Source of the DNA: Deltaproteobacteria bacterium
Lineage (GTDB): Bacteria > Desulfobacterota > Desulfobacteria > Desulfobacterales > Desulfatibacillaceae
NCBI GenBank assembly: GCA_019308705.1
Contig: JAFDHW010000284.1
Coordinates: 1 to 5,838 of the forward strand
Reading direction: 5' to 3'
Length of the DNA stretch: 5,838 nt
Shown here: in pieces, positions 5,683 through 5,838 of the stretch
Position numbering within the stretch: position 1 is the first letter of the stretch
Layout of the letters: every line of letters begins with the position of its first letter
Program-made: the position numbers and the translations under genes
Notes under the pieces: model-generated
The model's input: only the letters and a program-made list of their open reading frames with translations
Databases searched by the model: none
What the model was told of the DNA's origin: nothing

Positions 5683-5723
5683 GCGGGGGGCTTTTTCCAA
5701 AACGTTCCTCCCCCACGCTTTTT
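5683..5723 (+). terminator. Probable rho-independent terminator of the ligase gene
   Basis: GCGGGGGG (5683-5690) pairs with CCCCACGC (5711-5718), giving seven pairs with one G-A mismatch across a long loop of about 20 nt. Five T residues (5719-5723) follow on the plus strand. The position between two convergent genes fits. The long loop and the mismatch make it a weaker candidate than the terminator behind folD. The T-run ends at the base next to the pyrD stop codon. Confidence 0.4.
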
Positions 5724-5838
5724 CTACGATTCTCTCGCAGCCAGCCCGATAATATCCTTCAGCCCGCCCCCCCGTTCCTCCAGGTACTCCTCGATCCCTT
5801 TGCGGACGTCCACGAACACTCCCGGGTGGGTGAACCAG
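5724..5838 (-). CDS. pyrD: Dihydroorotate dehydrogenase, C-terminal fragment (PyrD), continues past the window
   Basis: The minus-strand frame ending in TAG at 5724-5726 encodes the last 37 residues of a protein that enters from beyond position 5838. The peptide reads WFTHPGVFVDVRKGIEEY, then LEERGGGLKDIIGLAARES. The pattern of F-x-x-P, then a G-I-x-x-Y-L helix and a final D-I-I-G-L-A matches the C-terminal helix of class 1 dihydroorotate dehydrogenases, which oxidise dihydroorotate to orotate in pyrimidine synthesis. The class 1B (PyrD/PyrK) type is my guess from this pattern. The catalytic region lies outside the window, so identification rests on a short tail. The gene is convergent with the ligase, with about 150 nt between the stop codons. 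Confidence 0.72.
   Translation of the reverse strand, partial: WFTHPGVFVDVRKGIEEYLEERGGGLKDIIGLAARES

Noticed and set aside
5456..5716. 86-residue minus-strand frame across the ligase 3' end and the fold-back repeat
   Set aside because: Most of it is palindromic repeat or antisense sequence. Such frames are commonly produced by dispersed repeats.
4175..5752. 525-residue plus-strand frame overlapping the ligase
   Set aside because: The product is extremely rich in Arg, Pro and His and has no motifs. It is a frame-shifted shadow of the ligase.

Overview
The window looks like chromosomal DNA from a GC-rich Gram-negative bacterium. A sulfate-reducing or syntrophic member of the Desulfobacterota (former Deltaproteobacteria) is my best guess. 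That rests on the long-form HisG, a stand-alone HisI, the AMP-forming fatty-acid-type ligase and the style of the intergenic repeats. It is an inference, and no marker gene here settles it.

Layout. Positions 87-3273 hold a minus-strand gene cluster, read from right to left: folD (one-carbon folate metabolism), a UDP-glucuronate decarboxylase-like sugar-nucleotide epimerase, hisI and hisG (histidine biosynthesis). The last three genes are tightly packed (3-nt gap, then a 4-nt overlap). They are separated from folD by a strong rho-independent terminator whose U-tract touches the ribosome binding site of the epimerase gene. Positions 3274-3998 are about 725 nt without a gene, holding a folD promoter and leader and a dense set of palindromic repeats. 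Positions 3999-5573 (plus strand) encode an acyl-CoA synthetase. A convergent gap with a fold-back repeat and a probable terminator follows. The window ends in the C-terminus of a minus-strand pyrD (dihydroorotate dehydrogenase).

The genes are mostly ordinary housekeeping functions: purine/folate one-carbon supply (FolD), histidine (HisI, HisG) and pyrimidine (PyrD). FolD products feed purine synthesis, and the histidine pathway starts from ATP and PRPP, so the neighbours are metabolically related. The epimerase does not fit that theme.

The part most worth a second look is the repeat layer. One ~90-110 bp hairpin element occurs in three diverged copies: at 1-88, at 3391-3497 and inside 3677-3783. 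The third copy is nested inside a ~316-bp element with ~72-bp imperfect terminal inverted repeats (3600-3915). All share the end motif GCCCGGATTATTCA. These repeats appear to supply functional parts to neighbours: the hisG stop codon abuts one, and the best folD -35 box lies in another. I see no new enzymatic system, CRISPR array, RNA gene or transposase.
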